DNA from: Lysinibacillus sphaericus
GTDB lineage: Bacteria; Bacillota; Bacilli; Bacillales_A; Planococcaceae
Length of the DNA: 64,000 bases
Assembly: GCF_002982115.1 (NCBI RefSeq)
Contig: NZ_CP019980.1
Span: forward strand, 1,558,001 to 1,622,000
Reading direction: 5' to 3'
The stretch's first letter is position 1. The number at the start of each line of letters is the position of its first letter. The notes under the pieces are model-generated. The model saw nothing but the letters and a program-made list of their open reading frames with translations, was not told the DNA's origin and did no database searches. Shown piece by piece: positions 1 to 7,213 of the stretch. The position numbers and the translations under genes were made by a program.

Positions 1-2
1 AA

Positions 3-1559
3 GGATTACTACGAGTGGGTATACGAAAAGAAATAGCGACAATTGTCCTGCTCGTTGTGTTACCTATGTATGGTGTGTTAGCCGGTGGAGCACCTTCTGT
101 AGTTCGAGCTGTTTCGGTTGTAGAACTGGTGATGTTAATGCGCTTTGCGAGGTGGCAGTTACCAGTTGATGACGCACTAGCCATTAGTTTTATTGGCTTT
201 GTTTTATTGGAGCCTGGGGTAATATTTCAACTGGGCTTTCAGTTATCTTATCTTGCAACAATGAGCCTTTTATACTCGAATGCAATCTTGCAGGGCAGGC
301 ACTGGTTGTTCAAATCTTTGTTAGTCACGTTTGTATGCCAACTACTTGTGTATCCGCTATTACTTTATCACTTTTATGAACTATCAATCTCATCGTTTAT
401 TGCAAACATTGTTTTTGTGCCATTATTTTCGGTTGTTATTTTACCGACAAATCTGACGTTGCTCATTGTCTCATTCATCTCGATGCCTTTAGCTAAGCTA
501 TTTTTCAAATTTTATGAGCCTTTGCGTGCTTGGCTGTCGGAAGCCATCATATATTTACAAGCTTTGCCGATGCAACTATGGACGCCTGGAAAACCTGCAT
601 TATGGCTTGTGTGTCTAGCGTTTGTTAGCGTGCTTAGTAGCTTGTATTTTTTAGAAGCGAGACGCTATGGTAAAGTTGCCATATTGTTTTTAATACCTGT
701 TCTTTGTATTGAATTTGCACCTAAATTATATAGCGAAACGAGGCTGACATTTTTAAATGTAGGGCAGGGTGATTGTACAGTCATCGAATTACCGTTTAGA
801 AGGGCCGTATACGTGGTAGATGCTGGAGGTGTACTTCGATTCAAGGAAGAGGATTGGAAGGCTCCTAAGCGCCCCTATGAGGTTGGTAGGCAGGTTATTG
901 TCCCGTTTTTAAAAGGAAAAGGTATTCGACAGGTGGATATAATGATTATGACACACCCAGATGCTGACCATGTAGAGGGGGCAGAAGAAGTGCTAGAGGA
1001 GATTAGGGTGCGTGAAATTCATGTAACACCTAGCTCTCTCGATACACCAGTAATGCAAGACTTATTAGCGGAAGCGGCGAAACAAAAAGTTCCTGTAAAA
1101 GAAAAAATGAAAGGTACTTCATGGCGTGTGGGGTCGACAAATTTTCACTATTTATCACCGGATGATACACATTATGAGGGCAATAATGATTCCCTTGTGT
1201 TATTTATACAACAGGAATCGTTTCGTGCATTGTTAACAGGCGATTTGGAGGAAGCTGGTGAACATCAGTTAATAAAGCAATATGGTCCACAATTGGCAAA
1301 CATAACGCTTTTAAAGGCTGGGCATCATGGTAGTAAAACTTCAAGCATTGAGCCATTTGTAGAGCTTCTACAGCCTAAATTAACCATTTTTAGTGCAGGA
1401 CGTAATAATCGCTACAATCATCCGCATGAAATAGTAGTCGAACGTTTTCGAAGGCGTGAATTAGCAACGATGATAACGGGTACAGATGGGACGATTGAAG
1501 TGGTAGCACATAAAGATAGATGGCATGTGCGTACTGAAAAAGACCTTGTCCAAAACTGA
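3..1559 (+). CDS. comEC: ComEC, DNA uptake channel (5' end outside window)
   Basis: ComEC forms the inner-membrane channel that takes up single-stranded transforming DNA during competence. The reading frame is open to the left edge, so the GTG at 15 is not the real start; about 519 codons are visible of a protein usually near 750 residues. The first ~230 visible residues are hydrophobic membrane segments (Competence domain). From about residue 245 there is a metallo-beta-lactamase-like domain with LNVGQGDC, the metal motif THPDADH, LLTGD and AGHHGSK, ending with NHPHE, as in full-length ComEC. The gene precedes yqzM and holA, as in Bacillus. Identification is firm; only the 5' end is missing. 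Confidence 0.95.
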   Translation, partial: GLLRVGIRKEIATIVLLVVLPMYGVLAGGAPSVVRAVSVVELVMLMRFARWQLPVDDALAISFIGFVLLEPGVIFQLGFQLSYLATMSLLYSNAILQGRHWLFKSLLVTFVCQLLVYPLLLYHFYELSISSFIANIVFVPLFSVVILPTNLTLLIVSFISMPLAKLFFKFYEPLRAWLSEAIIYLQALPMQLWTPGKPALWLVCLAFVSVLSSLYFLEARRYGKVAILFLIPVLCIEFAPKLYSETRLTFLNVGQGDCTVIELPFRRAVYVVDAGGVLRFKEEDWKAPKRPYEVGRQVIVPFLKGKGIRQVDIMIMTHPDADHVEGAEEVLEEIRVREIHVTPSSLDTPVMQDLLAEAAKQKVPVKEKMKGTSWRVGSTNFHYLSPDDTHYEGNNDSLVLFIQQESFRALLTGDLEEAGEHQLIKQYGPQLANITLLKAGHHGSKTSSIEPFVELLQPKLTIFSAGRNNRYNHPHEIVVERFRRRELATMITGTDGTIEVVAHKDRWHVRTEKDLVQN

Positions 1560-1571
1560 ACAAGGTCTTTT
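1539..1571. terminator. Bidirectional terminator between comEC and yqzM
   Basis: The arms AAAGACCTTG and CAAGGTCTTT enclose a 12-nt loop, with T-tracts on the plus side and A-tracts on the minus side. The comEC stop codon (1557-1559) lies inside the loop. It sits between the converging comEC and yqzM genes and could serve both. Confidence 0.75.
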
Positions 1572-1591
1572 ACATTGGTATAAAAGGTAGC

Positions 1592-1729
1592 TTACATTGC
1601 TGCGTAGTCTACTATTACTGCGATGATAAACATAATAGTGAAAACCCCAAAAGATACGCCGAAACCAACGCCAGAATCAATAGCATCGTTACGTTTGCAT
1701 TGTATATTTTTACCTTCAAATGGATTCAT
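1592..1729 (-). CDS. yqzM: YqzM family small membrane protein
   Basis: A 45-residue minus-strand protein. It starts MNPFEGKN and carries KRNDAIDSGVGFGVSFG followed by a hydrophobic tail (about residues 24-41) that should form one membrane helix. The pattern R-N-D-A-I-D-S-G-V-G-F is characteristic of the small Bacillus YqzM proteins, which lie between comEC and holA on the opposite strand, exactly as here. A GGAGGGATGAC ribosome site precedes the ATG at 1729. Function is unknown in the family. Family assignment rests on sequence pattern plus synteny. Confidence 0.85.
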   Translation of the reverse strand: MNPFEGKNIQCKRNDAIDSGVGFGVSFGVFTIMFIIAVIVDYAAM

Positions 1730-1894
1730 TGTCATCCCTCCAATTCTGTTATTTATTATAAGACATCATTTTCATAAAAGCTATATCGAAAAGACGAATT
1801 ACCAATGTGGCAAGGAATCGACACAATTTAGCCCAAAGTCACAACCGAAACTAAATCATGTATACTAATAGTATTGCTAGATGGAGGTAAAAAT

Positions 1895-2905
1895 ATGATA
1901 TCAACGGTTTGGAACAATATAAAAAAAGGTCAGCTTGCACCTGTATACTTAATAATTGGTGAAGAAAGCTATTTTATAGATGAAACAGTGAAACGTTTAA
2001 AGGAAGCCCTCGGCACAGAAGAAGAAATTGAAATGACGGCTTTTGACTTAGAGGAATTACCGGTAGATGTCGTAATGGATGAAGCGGATACGATTCCATT
2101 TTTTTCAGAGCGTAAACTGGTGATTGCTAAAAACGCATCGTTTTTAAAGGCAACTGAAAAGGGAAAAGAAAAAATCGAGCATGATGTGAAACGTTTGGAG
2201 GCATGGCTTGCAAATCCTTCAGATTTTTCTGTAACAGTTTTTATTGCACCATACGGAAAGCTAGATGAACGTAAAAAAGTGACAAAAATGATGAAAGAGC
2301 ATGCGCTCATTGTCCAAGCCGAAACGCCGAAAGAACAAGATTTAGCAGTATGGATTCAAGGACTTGTGAAAGCACAGGGCAATACGATTACACAAAGTGC
2401 TATTGAGCAGCTTGTATCAATGGTTGGACCGAATATGCTGCAGCTACAGATGGAAATGGAAAAACTATCGCTCTATGTAGGTGAGGGCGGAGAAATAACA
2501 ACGATGCTCGTAGAAGATTTAGTAGCAAAAACGTTAGAACAGGATGCCTTTAAAATGTTAAACGCATATTTTGGACATGACCCTGTAGCGGCATTGTCGA
2601 TTTACCATGATTTATTGCGCCAAAAGCAGGAGCCGATTATGCTTGTCGGGCTTCTTGCTTCGAATGTTCGGACGATGTCGAATGTGTTTTATTTGCTGAA
2701 AAAGGGCTATCATCCACAGCAAATTGCAAAAAACTTAAAAATTCACCCATATCGTGTCAAGTTAATGGTTGAGCAACGCAACCGTCCATCTGAAGAAAGT
2801 TTACTGAAAGCTTTATATCAGTTGGCAGAAGTCGATTTACAGTTAAAAACAGCAGGAGGAAACCGCGAGCGATATTTAGAACTATTTTTACTACGCCAAC
2901 TGTAA
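1895..2905 (+). CDS. holA: DNA polymerase III delta subunit
   Basis: HolA (YqeN in Bacillus) is the clamp-loader subunit that opens the DnaN sliding clamp. The protein has 336 residues, normal for the family. It begins MISTVWNNIKKG with YLIIGEESYFIDE near residue 20 (degenerate AAA+ fold without functional Walker motifs). It ends with the usual helical C-domain, YLELFLLRQL. I chose the ATG at 1895 because a GGAGGT site lies 8-9 bases upstream; an in-frame GTG at 1874 lies before that site. It follows comEC and yqzM as in Bacillus. Confidence 0.95.
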   Translation: MISTVWNNIKKGQLAPVYLIIGEESYFIDETVKRLKEALGTEEEIEMTAFDLEELPVDVVMDEADTIPFFSERKLVIAKNASFLKATEKGKEKIEHDVKRLEAWLANPSDFSVTVFIAPYGKLDERKKVTKMMKEHALIVQAETPKEQDLAVWIQGLVKAQGNTITQSAIEQLVSMVGPNMLQLQMEMEKLSLYVGEGGEITTMLVEDLVAKTLEQDAFKMLNAYFGHDPVAALSIYHDLLRQKQEPIMLVGLLASNVRTMSNVFYLLKKGYHPQQIAKNLKIHPYRVKLMVEQRNRPSEESLLKALYQLAEVDLQLKTAGGNRERYLELFLLRQL

Positions 2906-2956
2906 AAAAGATTAACTAGTTGGGCATGAATGGTTGTATAATGTCGTGGGGGGTTT

Positions 2957-3997
2957 TTGAACGTGCATACACGAATTCAGTACATGGACAGCCTTAGAGC
3001 CATTGCAATTCTAGGCGTATTACTTTTACATGCTGCGACTCCTTATGTCGTGCTTTATGACAAAATTACTTTATTTGACTGGCAAACAGGCATTGTTTAT
3101 AATGCATTATCGCGCTGGTGTGTGCCCATTTTTTTAATGATTAGTGGGGCACTGTTACTTGGGCGGAAAGAAGAATCGCTGCGTACTTTTTTTAAAAAAC
3201 GTGCGAATAAAATTTTACTACCTTTTATTGCTTGGTCAATAATCTATTATGCGTGGGCAACGTATATGTGGAATCCTGGGTATTCTTTGAAAGAGTTTCT
3301 AATCATGTTTTTTAATAATCAGATATACTATCATTTGTGGTATTTTTATGCGCTTATCGGTATTTATTTACTAGCGCCCGTCTTTAATATTTTCGTTAAT
3401 CATGCCTCGAAACAAATGATAGGCTATGTGGTTGTTCTCTGGATATTATTTTATGGGGGTTTCCGTTATTATTCATATATTGTGAGTAATGAATTTACAT
3501 TATTTTTCCCTTTAAGTGAGTATATCGGTTTCTTTATATTGGGCTACTATTTAGCGACATTTGAACTATCGAAAAAATGGCGTGTGGGCATTTACATGCT
3601 AGGGATAGTTGGAGCACTTGAAACAATTCTACGTACAAATGTTTTAACAGAGCAGCAAGGACAATTTACAAGCTATGCTTTTTCCTATTCTAGTCCAAAT
3701 GTTATTGCGATGAGTATCGCTCTCTTTGTTTTTGTGAAATATTGGGTCAATCGTAAAGTGGCAAGTGGAAGCTATGAGACAAGTAGAATTGTTAAGTTAG
3801 TTGGGCAAACAAGTTTTGGTGTGTACTTAGTACATGCAATGATCTTAGATAAAGTCCGCCCGTACTTTTTTGATGAAAATGAGCTTTTTGTCAAACCGCT
3901 ATTTGCTATTCCATTACAAGTACTCATTATTTTAGTGCTTTCCACAATAGTTGTGTGGATTATGCAGAAAATACCATATCTAAAAAGAGTGATTTAG
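2957..3997 (+). CDS. Membrane acyltransferase, acyltransferase-3 family
   Basis: A 346-residue integral membrane protein with about ten hydrophobic segments. The N-terminus YMDSLRAIAILGVLLLH carries the conserved Arg and the catalytic-type His of the acyltransferase-3 family. Such proteins move acyl groups onto surface polysaccharides, peptidoglycan or exported molecules; the substrate here is unknown. The start is a TTG at 2957 just after a GGGGGG ribosome site. It lies between holA and rpsT, a position not occupied by such a gene in B. subtilis, so it is probably a lineage-specific insertion. No partner glycosyltransferase is beside it. Confidence 0.8.
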   Translation: MNVHTRIQYMDSLRAIAILGVLLLHAATPYVVLYDKITLFDWQTGIVYNALSRWCVPIFLMISGALLLGRKEESLRTFFKKRANKILLPFIAWSIIYYAWATYMWNPGYSLKEFLIMFFNNQIYYHLWYFYALIGIYLLAPVFNIFVNHASKQMIGYVVVLWILFYGGFRYYSYIVSNEFTLFFPLSEYIGFFILGYYLATFELSKKWRVGIYMLGIVGALETILRTNVLTEQQGQFTSYAFSYSSPNVIAMSIALFVFVKYWVNRKVASGSYETSRIVKLVGQTSFGVYLVHAMILDKVRPYFFDENELFVKPLFAIPLQVLIILVLSTIVVWIMQKIPYLKRVI

Positions 3998-4048
3998 TTA
4001 AGGAAGATTCATACATAATAGCAAGTGTGAATTGTTTTCCTGATAAAG

Positions 4049-4133
4049 AAAATCCGCTGTGCCTTTCCGAGGGGAAGACATGGAGCACCTTAAGGGGCCT
4101 CATGTTTTTTTGAAGAAGCATAGCGGATTTTTT
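4049..4133 (+). terminator. Three-way-junction RNA ending in a T-tract
   Basis: The outer arms 4049-4062 (AAAATCCGCTGTGC) and 4118-4131 (GCATAGCGGATTTT) pair over 14 bp with a single G-U, then T residues follow. Inside are two further hairpins. One is CTTTCC/GGGAAG with a GAG loop (4063-4077). The other runs 4079-4104, closed by CATGG/CTCATG-type pairing with a TTAA loop. The simplest reading is an elaborate terminator for the acyltransferase gene. The fold is more complex than any other terminator here, and the opposite strand could also terminate rpsT read-through. Confidence 0.6.
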
Positions 4134-4161
4134 ATTGGGCAATCCTATAATTGTTGAAAAA

Positions 4162-4203
4162 CGAAAAAAGACCAGTTACTCAAGAAGAGTAAACTGATCC
4201 TTT
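4162..4203 (-). terminator. rpsT terminator
   Basis: On the minus strand GGATCAGTTTACTC and GAGTAACTGGTC form a stem with a short TTCTT loop, followed by TTTTTT. It lies immediately after the rpsT stop. Confidence 0.8.
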
Positions 4204-4211
4204 ATAAACAC

Positions 4212-4460
4212 TTACGCTTTTTTAGCTAGGCGAGACTTTTTACGAGCCGCCGCGTTTTTGTGGATAAGTCCTTTTGAAGCTGCTTTATCTAAAGATTTGT
4301 AAGCTGCTTGTAAAAGTTCTTGTGCGTTTTCAGCGTTAGCAGCAACAGCGTTTTCAGCTTTTTTCACTGTAGTACGCATTGCAGATTTAGCTTGAGAGTT
4401 AGCAACGTTTGCTTTTTCGTTAACTTTTACGCGTTTAATCGCAGATTTAATGTTTGGCAT
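4212..4460 (-). CDS. rpsT: 30S ribosomal protein S20
   Basis: S20 is a primary 16S rRNA-binding protein of the small subunit. The 82-residue product begins [18 protein letters not shown] and is rich in Lys and Ala, ending [12 protein letters not shown], typical of S20. The start is the ATG at 4460, which has AGGAGGTGAAAGAT directly upstream; an in-frame GTG at 4469 lies inside that site and is rejected. It is transcribed divergently from gpr, as in Bacillus. Confidence 0.97.
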   Translation of the reverse strand: MPNIKSAIKRVKVNEKANVANSQAKSAMRTTVKKAENAVAANAENAQELLQAAYKSLDKAASKGLIHKNAAARKKSRLAKKA

Positions 4461-4575
4461 ATCTTTCACCTCCTAAAATAGGTACGAGATGATATCTTCT
4501 CATTGATTTCTTGTGTCAATACAACAAAAATCATTTTAACAAACGCTAGGCTAAATTGCAATAGATAAATGCAAA

Positions 4576-4605
4576 GAATATTTACTTGACAGTTTGAACA
4601 AACTA
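4576..4605 (+). promoter_or_regulatory. SigG/SigF-type promoter of gpr
   Basis: GAATA (4576-4580) and CAAACTA (4599-4605) are 18 bases apart. They match the forespore consensus GnATA then CAnnnTA. gpr of B. subtilis is known to be transcribed by SigF and SigG, which supports the call. Confidence 0.75.
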
Positions 4606-4623
4606 CTAATTGAGGTGAGCTGA

Positions 4624-5640
4624 ATGCAAAATTTAAATTGGCAACGGACTGATTTAATTGATGAATCTGAAGAGGTCGTTTTACATCAAACGAAGGAACA
4701 AAAAGAAACACTTGAACAATCATCTGGGGTTCAAATCGAAGACCGCACTGCAGGACGCGTGAAAATAACCGATGTCCAAGTGAACGCAGAAGGCAAGAAA
4801 CAAATAGGCAAAAAAGAAGGGAAATATATAACCCTTTCTGTACCAACGCTTACATTAGAAGATGAGGATGGATTTGAACAACTTGAAAAAGCCTTGCTAG
4901 CAAACTTTAAAACGTTACATGAATCAATTTCTTGGCAGAAGGATGACAAAATATTAATTATAGGGCTTGGCAATCGAACGATAACACCGGATGCCATAGG
5001 ACCATATGTTATCGATCACTTGCATAGTCTAGATAAAATCGATGACAAATTTGTCATGTATGCACCAGGTGTGACAGGGCAAACAGGCTATGAAACAGGT
5101 GAATTTGTAGCAGCATTAGCTGAGCGTCTACAACCAAAACTCATCATCGTCGTAGATGCCCTTGCAACAAGAGCAAGCGACCGCTTATGTAAAACCATCC
5201 AACTTACCGATACAGGGATTCACCCAGGTTCAGGTGTCGGCAATCAACGCAAGGAAATTTCCTTAGAAATGCTTGGTATCCCTGTCACGGCTATTGGGAT
5301 TCCAACAGTTGTTGATGCACCTGTGCTAATTGCTGACGCTGTAGAGGTGATGTTACGCACGATTGCAGCGCGAGTTGCAGAGAGAGGAAAACCTTCGTCT
5401 AAATTATCATTATCTTCATGGCGTCCAGATATTAATAAAGAACTTGATATGTCTCTCGTTACACCCATTTTCGGTGAATGGGCAACATGGTCAAAAGAGG
5501 AGCGTCAACAGCTTTTTGAAGAGACTTTTGCTGCTTCACATGCACAGTTAATGGTCACACCGAAAGAAGCCGATTATTGGATAGATCGCTATGCAACACT
5601 CATTTCAACTATGCTTACAAAATGGGCAAACGAGCTATAA
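4624..5640 (+). CDS. gpr: Germination protease GPR
   Basis: GPR is an atypical aspartic-type endopeptidase that degrades small acid-soluble spore proteins at the start of germination. It is made in the forespore as a zymogen with an N-terminal propeptide. The 338-residue product contains GLGNRTITPDAIGPYV and VVDALATRASDR, which carry the conserved acidic residues of the family, plus HPGSGVGNQRKEIS and GIPTVVDAPVLI. The ATG at 4624 follows GAGGTGAGCTGA. It is preceded by a forespore promoter and followed by spoIIP, the standard order. Confidence 0.96.
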   Translation: MQNLNWQRTDLIDESEEVVLHQTKEQKETLEQSSGVQIEDRTAGRVKITDVQVNAEGKKQIGKKEGKYITLSVPTLTLEDEDGFEQLEKALLANFKTLHESISWQKDDKILIIGLGNRTITPDAIGPYVIDHLHSLDKIDDKFVMYAPGVTGQTGYETGEFVAALAERLQPKLIIVVDALATRASDRLCKTIQLTDTGIHPGSGVGNQRKEISLEMLGIPVTAIGIPTVVDAPVLIADAVEVMLRTIAARVAERGKPSSKLSLSSWRPDINKELDMSLVTPIFGEWATWSKEERQQLFEETFAASHAQLMVTPKEADYWIDRYATLISTMLTKWANEL

Positions 5641-5658
5641 ATTCATCGTTCTAAAAGA

Positions 5659-5694
5659 CACATCCCCTCCATACGATAAGGGGAGGAGGGTGTG
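5659..5694 (+). promoter_or_regulatory. Hairpin occluding the spoIIP ribosome site
   Basis: Bases 5659-5670 (CACATCCCCTCC) pair with 5682-5694 over 12 bp with one bulged A (5687). This covers the GGAGGAGGG ribosome site and the GTG start at 5692. No T-tract follows, so a terminator is unlikely. The stem is visible in the sequence; translational control by it is inference. Confidence 0.5.
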
Positions 5695-6594
5695 ACTTTG
5701 CTAAAAAAACTACAATGGTCAATTGGTCTATTATTGTTCTTTTTCGTATTACCAGTCATTGCTGGGCAACTTCCGTTCAACAAGCAAGCATCGACTCCGA
5801 TGAAACAACCAGAGGATAAACAAGTCGTGTTTGCCGCTACTAATTTAGAAGAAGAAAGTGAACTAGAAAAGACAAAAGAGCAGACGGAAGAATCGACACC
5901 AGAATCGACACCAGAATCGACACCAAAATCAACGTCAGAGCCGACAAAAGAGCAGGATCCATTTAAAGTATTATTGTTATTTACACATTCACAAGAAGCC
6001 TATCAACCGATAGTAAAAGCAGTTAGCGGAAAAGTGGCCGTTTATGATGACAAAACAAATATTTATAACTTACAAGGCGCCATTTCCAAGCACTTTAGCA
6101 TGAACGGTATCCAGACGGATGTATTAGATGTTGATGTGATGAAGGTAATGAAATCGGAAGGCAAAACTTTTCCACAAGCTTATAACACAGTACGTCCCTA
6201 TTTATCTAATCGTTTACAAGAGCAATCCTATAATTTAATAATTGATTTGCATCGAGATTCGGCCAAACGGAATGCGACAACTACTATGCACAACAATCAA
6301 TCATATGCACGTATTGCCATAGTCGTAGGCGCAGAACATAAAAATTACAGATGGAATACGGCTTATGCAGAAAGTCTTTCTGCTGCCATGAATGACATTG
6401 TGCCAAAGGTTTCAAGAGGGGTTATATCGAAAAGTGGTGATAATGTAGATGGTCGCTACAATCAAGATTTAGCTAAAGAGATGATTTTAATTGAATTAGG
6501 TGGCATCGATAATACAGAAGATGAGTTAAATCGTACAATTGCTGTTATTGGAAAAGCAATTGCAAAAACCTTTGTAACGGAATCTAAAAGTTAA
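5692..6594 (+). CDS. spoIIP: Stage II sporulation protein P
   Basis: SpoIIP is a membrane-anchored peptidoglycan amidase/endopeptidase that works with SpoIID and SpoIIM to drive forespore engulfment. The 300-residue product has one N-terminal membrane helix (about residues 8-26). A low-complexity linker follows with an STPE repeat near residues 68-80, then the SpoIIP domain with LIIDLHRDS (metal-site motif, about residue 185) and a late ELGGIDNTEDE. It is shorter than the ~400-residue B. subtilis protein, mainly in the linker. The start is GTG 5692 or TTG 5698; the ribosome site suits either. Confidence 0.93.
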   Translation: MTLLKKLQWSIGLLLFFFVLPVIAGQLPFNKQASTPMKQPEDKQVVFAATNLEEESELEKTKEQTEESTPESTPESTPKSTSEPTKEQDPFKVLLLFTHSQEAYQPIVKAVSGKVAVYDDKTNIYNLQGAISKHFSMNGIQTDVLDVDVMKVMKSEGKTFPQAYNTVRPYLSNRLQEQSYNLIIDLHRDSAKRNATTTMHNNQSYARIAIVVGAEHKNYRWNTAYAESLSAAMNDIVPKVSRGVISKSGDNVDGRYNQDLAKEMILIELGGIDNTEDELNRTIAVIGKAIAKTFVTESKS

Positions 6595-6700
6595 ACAGTT
6601 ATTAACTATATTGAATTTTTCCTATTCAAGTTCAAGCGATTTTTTCATCGCTGTCCACTTTAGAAAATAGTTTGATGCTATCAATAAAGGGTAATGAATG

Positions 6701-6780
6701 GTATGTAAGGTGCCAATTGAGAGAATTACCTAAAAAAATTTTTTACTAGGTCTTTCAATTGTTGATACCTTGCATTATAC
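6701..6780. repeat. Long imperfect palindrome
   Basis: The left part contains GTATGTAAGGT, CAATTGAGAGA and ACCTAAAAAAA. The right part holds their reverse complements in order: TTTTTACTAGGT, TCTTTCAATTG and ATACCTTGCATTATAC. The central bases AAAAAAATTTTTT are symmetric. It could be a folded 3' UTR or a small miniature inverted-repeat element; no target duplication is obvious. Confidence 0.5.
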
Positions 6781-6854
6781 TTTTCAAGTCAGCTCATACG
6801 CCTTATTGAATCGGGCGATTTTCGATTGTGTTCATCAATGAAAAAAGCCGTTTC

Positions 6855-6889
6855 AAAAGCATCTTCCATTATGGGCAGATGCTTTTTTT
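6855..6889 (+). terminator. Terminator downstream of spoIIP
   Basis: AAAAGCATCT and AGATGCTTTT flank a 12-nt loop and are followed by a T-run. It lies 260 bases after the spoIIP stop and is the first clear terminator for the gpr-spoIIP unit. Confidence 0.8.
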
Positions 6890-7213
6890 GTTGTTTGGTT
6901 GCAACATTACAAATTTTTAATATAAAAGTGACTTTAATGATGTTTTATACATATGATTTGTAAGAAATATAGTAATTTTTTATACTCTATGGTAGCTAAG
7001 AAACGAATGAACATGGTATAACCAAAATCCCACCGTGGAAAATTTTTTTGCTTAAGAAAATGATCAACCTTTTAGGTGGCTCATACGTCTTTAATAGTAT
7101 AAGTAAGTAAAGAATAAAACGTAGAAAAGGAGCAGAGGCTAGGCAATATACTCACATTTTATAAATAACTTAATAAAGGGAACGACGTTTTATATTTTAT
7201 TGGAGGAAACAGT

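Larger units (their letters stand above)
6595..7213. other. 619-bp intergenic region
   Basis: No credible coding sequence is seen. It holds an 80-bp imperfect palindrome (6701-6780) and a terminator (6855-6889), listed separately. The remainder up to the OatA-like gene is AT-rich and carries its ribosome site TTGGAGGAAAC just before 7214. B. subtilis has yqxA here; no trace of it is visible. Confidence 0.6.

Noticed and set aside
1623-1868. 81-codon plus-strand ORF after comEC
   Set aside because: It is antisense to yqzM, has no ribosome site and its sequence is not protein-like; the minus-strand 45-residue YqzM explains the region.
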